This document shows, in pieces, positions 52,347 to 64,000 of a stretch of DNA of 64,000 nt. A model generated the notes under the pieces. The model saw only the letters and a program-made list of their open reading frames with translations, was not told where the DNA came from and ran no database searches. Positions within the stretch are counted from its first letter, which is position 1; every line of letters begins with the position of its first letter. Origin of the DNA: JANQOH01 sp965242575 (GTDB taxonomy: Bacteria; Pseudomonadota; Alphaproteobacteria; UBA7887). The translations under genes were made by a program, and so were the position numbers. The stretch lies in contig OZ251461.1 in NCBI GenBank assembly GCA_965242575.1, positions 1,240,001-1,304,000 on the forward strand, read 5' to 3'.

Positions 52347-53767
52347 CGGCTTTCTCCGGGCTCCAGCAGGAGCAATTCCCGCGCGCCGCCCTTCAGCGCA
52401 AGCCGATCGCGGACGCGAAACCGCCGGCGCACCTCCCTTGCGAAATTCCCGGCGTCGTAATCCGCATAATCCTCGATCCTGCGTTCGACGAGTTTCGCGA
52501 ACGCGTCGTCGCGGCGCCCGACATACTCCAGGACGACGGTCGCATCCAGGCCGCGCAGCCAGTCCAGGAAGCGGTCCAGGGGCACGTTCGCCGAGACGCG
52601 CAGGCGATGGATCAGCGCGAGACAGAGGACCATGTCGGGGCGCCTCCGCGCTTCGAACGCCGCGCGCTCCCGCCCGGCCCAGCCCTGCGCGGGGGACGGA
52701 TTGGCGATGTCCATCGCCAGGGGAAGAACGTTGCTCCCATCGCCCGACCGCGCCCGCGCGTAAAGGCGCTCGACGGCGCCAAGGTCGGAATCGACGGCGA
52801 CGACGGTTCGCGCGCTTCGGGCGGCGACGCGCGAGAAGGCGCCGGCGCCGGCGCCGAGGTCCCAGACCAGCCGGGGCCGCCGGGCGGCGACGTGCCGGTC
52901 CACGAAGCGCGCCGTTTCCGCCGTCTCCGCGCCGCAGGAGCGGCGCCCGGCGTATCGCGCCCTGTCCGGGTCGGGCGCGCGCCAGGAAAGGCCGCGGACG
53001 AGGCGCGTCAGGCCGTCCACCAGGGAAAGAAGCAGGACTTTCGGCTGCCGCCGGGGCCGGAAGGGCGTCCTCCGCCGGCGGGCGCGGCGCTCCGCCCAGG
53101 CGGGAAAGAGGACATGGGGCAGCACGCCGCGCCCGAAGACGCGCCGCCCGTAAAAATACCTCGCGGCCTCCTCGGGGGGCAGGCCCTCGAGCGCGGACCG
53201 CAGCAGCGGCTGGAACGGCGCGCCGAGATGCGCCGTCAGCAACAGCGGCGCCAGGAACATGGCGCAGAATTGGCGGTAGCCCCGCCAGTATTCGCCGTCG
53301 CGCCAGGGTTCGAAGGACGGCGCGTCGATGAACACGGGGCGCGCCCCGCGCCACTGCACGTTGAACGGCGTCGCGTCCTTGGGGAGCCAGCCGCTCCGCG
53401 CAGCCTCGTCCACCAGCGCCAATTGCAGGAGCGCCGCGTCCTTGAGCATGGAGAAGGACCATTCGTAGGGATAGGTCACGAACTCCACCGCCTCGTGCTC
53501 GACGGCGGCGGGCCAGCCGTCCTCCGCCACGCTCCGGGCGGCGGGGTCCGCGGCGTCGAGCAGCGCCGTCCTCGCCGCCCGGCCGGATTCCATCGCCTCC
53601 CGGAAGAACGGCTCCGCGAGAAGCCGCGCCATCGTCGCCCCCGCCGCCCGGCTCAGGCCCCGGACGACCCGCGATCCGCCATCCTCGGCCGCAACCAGAT
53701 AAACGCGCCCGGCCGGATCCCGGAACGACCCGCCGTCAGCGCTCCGCTTCGGAATCCCCGCCGTCAT
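52343..53767 (-). CDS. SAM-dependent methyltransferase with kinase-like N-terminal region (NoeA-like)
   Basis: The 474-aa protein has two parts. Residues 1-250 include DATPFNVQWRGARPVFIDAP and EYWRGYRQFCAMFLAPLLLT, resembling the front of NoeA-type proteins (kinase-like DxxPxN...FID pattern). The C-terminal part is a class I methyltransferase: motif I LVWDLGAGAGAFSRVAA, acidic end of strand 2 TVVAVDSDLGAVERLY, and motif IV DMVLCLALIHRL. It may methylate a cell-surface sugar, as inferred from the family and the adjoining phosphatase-fold transferase; the substrate is not shown. Confidence 0.85.
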   Translation of the reverse strand: MTAGIPKRSADGGSFRDPAGRVYLVAAEDGGSRVVRGLSRAAGATMARLLAEPFFREAMESGRAARTALLDAADPAARSVAEDGWPAAVEHEAVEFVTYPYEWSFSMLKDAALLQLALVDEAARSGWLPKDATPFNVQWRGARPVFIDAPSFEPWRDGEYWRGYRQFCAMFLAPLLLTAHLGAPFQPLLRSALEGLPPEEAARYFYGRRVFGRGVLPHVLFPAWAERRARRRRTPFRPRRQPKVLLLSLVDGLTRLVRGLSWRAPDPDRARYAGRRSCGAETAETARFVDRHVAARRPRLVWDLGAGAGAFSRVAARSARTVVAVDSDLGAVERLYARARSGDGSNVLPLAMDIANPSPAQGWAGRERAAFEARRRPDMVLCLALIHRLRVSANVPLDRFLDWLRGLDATVVLEYVGRRDDAFAKLVERRIEDYADYDAGNFAREVRRRFRVRDRLALKGGARELLLLEPGESR

Positions 53768-54020
53768 CGCGCGCTCCCTTCGCGGCTTCGCCCGCGGCGC
53801 CCGGCGCCCTGCCGCGCCGCAACGCCCAACGCGCGGCGGCGCGGATCCGGGAGCGCGCCACGTAGACCCAGGCTCCCAGGAAGCCGAGAACCGTCGTGAC
53901 GAGGAAACCCGCGGCGCCCGGATCGATGTAGGCGTGGGCGGGGGCCGCCGCCAGGAGCGCCGGAACGGCCGCGGCCGCGGCGCGGAAGCCGCGCGCCGGT
54001 TCACTCGTAAAGGATGTCAT
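53736..54020 (-). CDS. Small single-pass exported membrane protein
   Basis: The 94-aa protein has a signal-like start (AAAAAVPALLAAAPAHA) directly followed by YIDPGAAGFLVTTVLGFLG and AWVYVARSRIRAAARW. The AYIDPG...G...G pattern with one helix and a basic tail recurs in small proteins next to polysaccharide and sulfatase-fold genes. It overlaps its neighbours by 20 and 32 bases, so the module is tightly packed. Function unknown. Confidence 0.8.
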   Translation of the reverse strand: MTSFTSEPARGFRAAAAAVPALLAAAPAHAYIDPGAAGFLVTTVLGFLGAWVYVARSRIRAAARWALRRGRAPGAAGEAAKGARDDGGDSEAER

Positions 54021-55512
54021 CGTAACGGAAGCCCCTGTGATCGGTCACGACATGCCGGTACTTTCTGGGCGCGCGCAAGGCGCTCTCGCCGCCGGAGAGG
54101 CAGCGCAATACGGCATGCGCCGCGTCCAGGATCGTCATGTAACCCGCCGCTTCCGCCTCGTCGAACTCGGCGGCGCATTTGCCCTGCGGGCGGACGCCGC
54201 CGGCGGCGCCGAACCTGTCTTGCAGGACGAACGTCGGGTTGTCGTCGCGCCGCATATTCGCCGACAGATGCGGGCCGTGTTCCCCGAATACGAACAGAAT
54301 GTAATCCGAATGATTTTCCTCGATCTCGCGAATCATGTCTCCGAGATGACGGGCGGCCGTTTCAACCCTCCGGCGGTAACGGGACCTGAACGCCTCGAAT
54401 TGCGAAGCGTCCCCGTACTCGAAATAGTACAAGACGTGACCGGGAGAGTTTATGTGCGCCCAAAGAAATTGCGGGTCTTCGGTTTTTTGGCGCAAGCGCC
54501 GGACTATGGCGTCTGCATGAGTACGGCGTCTATTCGCAGGTTTCCTTAACCCAAACAGTTCGTAGATATAACAGAGTCCGTAAAACGATATTCCGCGAAT
54601 TTCGCGATCCAGTATCGGGCAAACGGTATTGCGGTCGGCGATAATATATTCATCGACATGGTCTCCTTTGGAATTTCCAAAAAATGTGGAGTCGTACATG
54701 AACGTAATCCGGTAGCCGTTCCGCCGCAAGATACGATACAGCGGGTTCTCCGTCAGGCCCGCGGGGGAAAACCACCTCCCGTTCCGGCGGCTTCCGTCGC
54801 CGACGTCGTCATCGGCGATGGCGTCGTCGAGGGCCAGAAGGTAATGGAGCGACCTTTTGGTCATGGCGCCATCGGCGAAAAAATTCCGGAAAACACGAAA
54901 TTCCGACTCGAAGAGACGGTGGAACTCGGTGTTCTCGATATCGAGATATTTTTCGAGAAGAACCGAAGGCGTGAGGGAGTCGAAAGATATAAAAAATATG
55001 TTCGGCTTCTCCACAAAAGAAATATCCCGCACGTTCGACGTGTCCCAGTCCTGGAAGGGCCGTTCCGACCGGACCCGATCGAGGACGATGCCCGCGGTCG
55101 CGACCAGCGCCGCCAGTGAGAATACGGCGCCGACCCATCGCCGCCGATCGACGATCCGGAACGCGACGAACGCCGCGAAACCGAACGCCGCGCCCGCCGC
55201 GGCCAGAGCGATCCCGGGGCTGGGGCGATACAGGTCGGTATGGACGACATGCGTCGTCGCGACGCCGGCCGCGACGGCGGCGGCGAACGCGGCGCTCCTC
55301 ACGGTCCGCGAACCCGGGAGAAGCAACGCGCCCGACAGGAACGCGGCGTTCAGCGCCAAGCCCAGGCCGGCGATGCGCCACACATCCTGCGCGGAGAACG
55401 CGTCAGGCGCCTCCGCCCATGTCGCGGCGAACGCAAGCGCCTGGAGGAGAATCGCGAGGACGAACCCGGACCCCGCCGCCTGGATACCCGCCGCCAGCCC
55501 GACCGGCTTCAC
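54001..55512 (-). CDS. Membrane-anchored sulfatase/phosphoglycerol-transferase-fold protein
   Basis: The 503-aa protein has about four N-terminal membrane helices (residues 10-150) and an alkaline-phosphatase-superfamily domain outside. Metal-site motifs are NIFFISFDSLTPSVLLEKYL at its start and ILFVFGEHGPHLSANMR near residue 400. The nucleophile is probably in DGAMTKRSLHYLLAL. Such enzymes move phosphoglycerol or phosphoethanolamine groups, or cut sulfate, on surface glycans; which one applies here is unknown. The middle of the gene (about 54400-55050) is much richer in A/T than the ribosomal genes on both sides, a sign of transfer. It begins 34 bases after the rpoC stop. Confidence 0.85.
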   Translation of the reverse strand: MKPVGLAAGIQAAGSGFVLAILLQALAFAATWAEAPDAFSAQDVWRIAGLGLALNAAFLSGALLLPGSRTVRSAAFAAAVAAGVATTHVVHTDLYRPSPGIALAAAGAAFGFAAFVAFRIVDRRRWVGAVFSLAALVATAGIVLDRVRSERPFQDWDTSNVRDISFVEKPNIFFISFDSLTPSVLLEKYLDIENTEFHRLFESEFRVFRNFFADGAMTKRSLHYLLALDDAIADDDVGDGSRRNGRWFSPAGLTENPLYRILRRNGYRITFMYDSTFFGNSKGDHVDEYIIADRNTVCPILDREIRGISFYGLCYIYELFGLRKPANRRRTHADAIVRRLRQKTEDPQFLWAHINSPGHVLYYFEYGDASQFEAFRSRYRRRVETAARHLGDMIREIEENHSDYILFVFGEHGPHLSANMRRDDNPTFVLQDRFGAAGGVRPQGKCAAEFDEAEAAGYMTILDAAHAVLRCLSGGESALRAPRKYRHVVTDHRGFRYDDILYE

Positions 55513-55546
55513 GGAGACGCTCCGGCGGGGAGAGAACCGCCCGCCG

Positions 55547-60838
<5,292 letters not shown>

Positions 60839-60882
60839 ATCCAGCCTCCCATGCCGGCCCGCCGGCCGGCGCAGCGCAGCGC

Positions 60883-64000
<3,118 letters not shown>

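Overview
The window is chromosomal DNA from a very GC-rich alphaproteobacterium; the exact order cannot be fixed from this sequence alone. The evidence is the alphaproteobacterial order of the str, S10, spc and alpha ribosomal clusters, in which no rpmJ lies between secY and rpsM. The run after rplQ (a DegP-type protease, rarA, crcB, an RluC-type synthase) and the murA, DUF2948, hisG, hisD, UPF0262, low-MW phosphatase cluster also point there. Adenylate kinase carries a four-cysteine lid. Many genes overlap by ATGA or GTGA, and several promoters look like TTGACN-N17-TATNNT. No insertion sequence, prophage, CRISPR array or rRNA gene was seen; one tRNA gene is present.

Layout. Positions 1-7850 hold a partial coiled-coil-type gene, a lipoprotein, cobN (aerobic cobaltochelatase large subunit), a probable HNH-like nuclease with a SAM-like N-terminus, a proline iminopeptidase gene broken by one in-frame stop, and a secreted thermonuclease-like protein. 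Positions 7850-10960 form an iron island. It has bfd and bfr, and a three-gene operon (outer-membrane barrel, exported FMN-binding protein, four-helix b-cytochrome-like membrane protein). Two closely related Fur-type boxes control it. Positions 11000-16650 hold an MFS exporter, aroC, fabI, a glycine-zipper lipoprotein, pdxH, a cation diffusion facilitator and rpmG. Positions 16700-33570 are housekeeping with oddities: a TbpB-like lipoprotein, secA, the hisG/hisD/murA cluster, tRNA-Thr(GGT) overlapped by a degenerate SOD-like gene, mtnA, ygfZ, a cupin, an RluC-type synthase, crcB, rarA, a DegP-type protease and a small zinc-ribbon membrane protein.

From 33592 to the right edge, all on the minus strand, lies the transcription/translation supercluster. 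In transcriptional order it is rpoB (partial), rpoC, a four-gene surface/polysaccharide-like insert, rpsL, rpsG, fusA, tuf, the S10-spc-alpha clusters with secY and adk, rpoA and rplQ.

Most striking signal. RpoC is 1763 aa, against about 1400 aa usual for the family. The excess sits in the trigger-loop insertion known in E. coli as SI3. There the first half of the sandwich-barrel hybrid motif is repeated four times plus a stub (57107-57805), and after a linker the second half is repeated five times (56396-56899). The A-A-A-A-a / B-B-B-B-B order suggests recursive nested duplication of one domain. I know of no description of this in proteobacteria; the giant cyanobacterial SI3 is the nearest analogue. 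Second in interest are the Fur-controlled flavin/b-cytochrome/outer-membrane operon and the insertion of surface genes between rpoC and rpsL.
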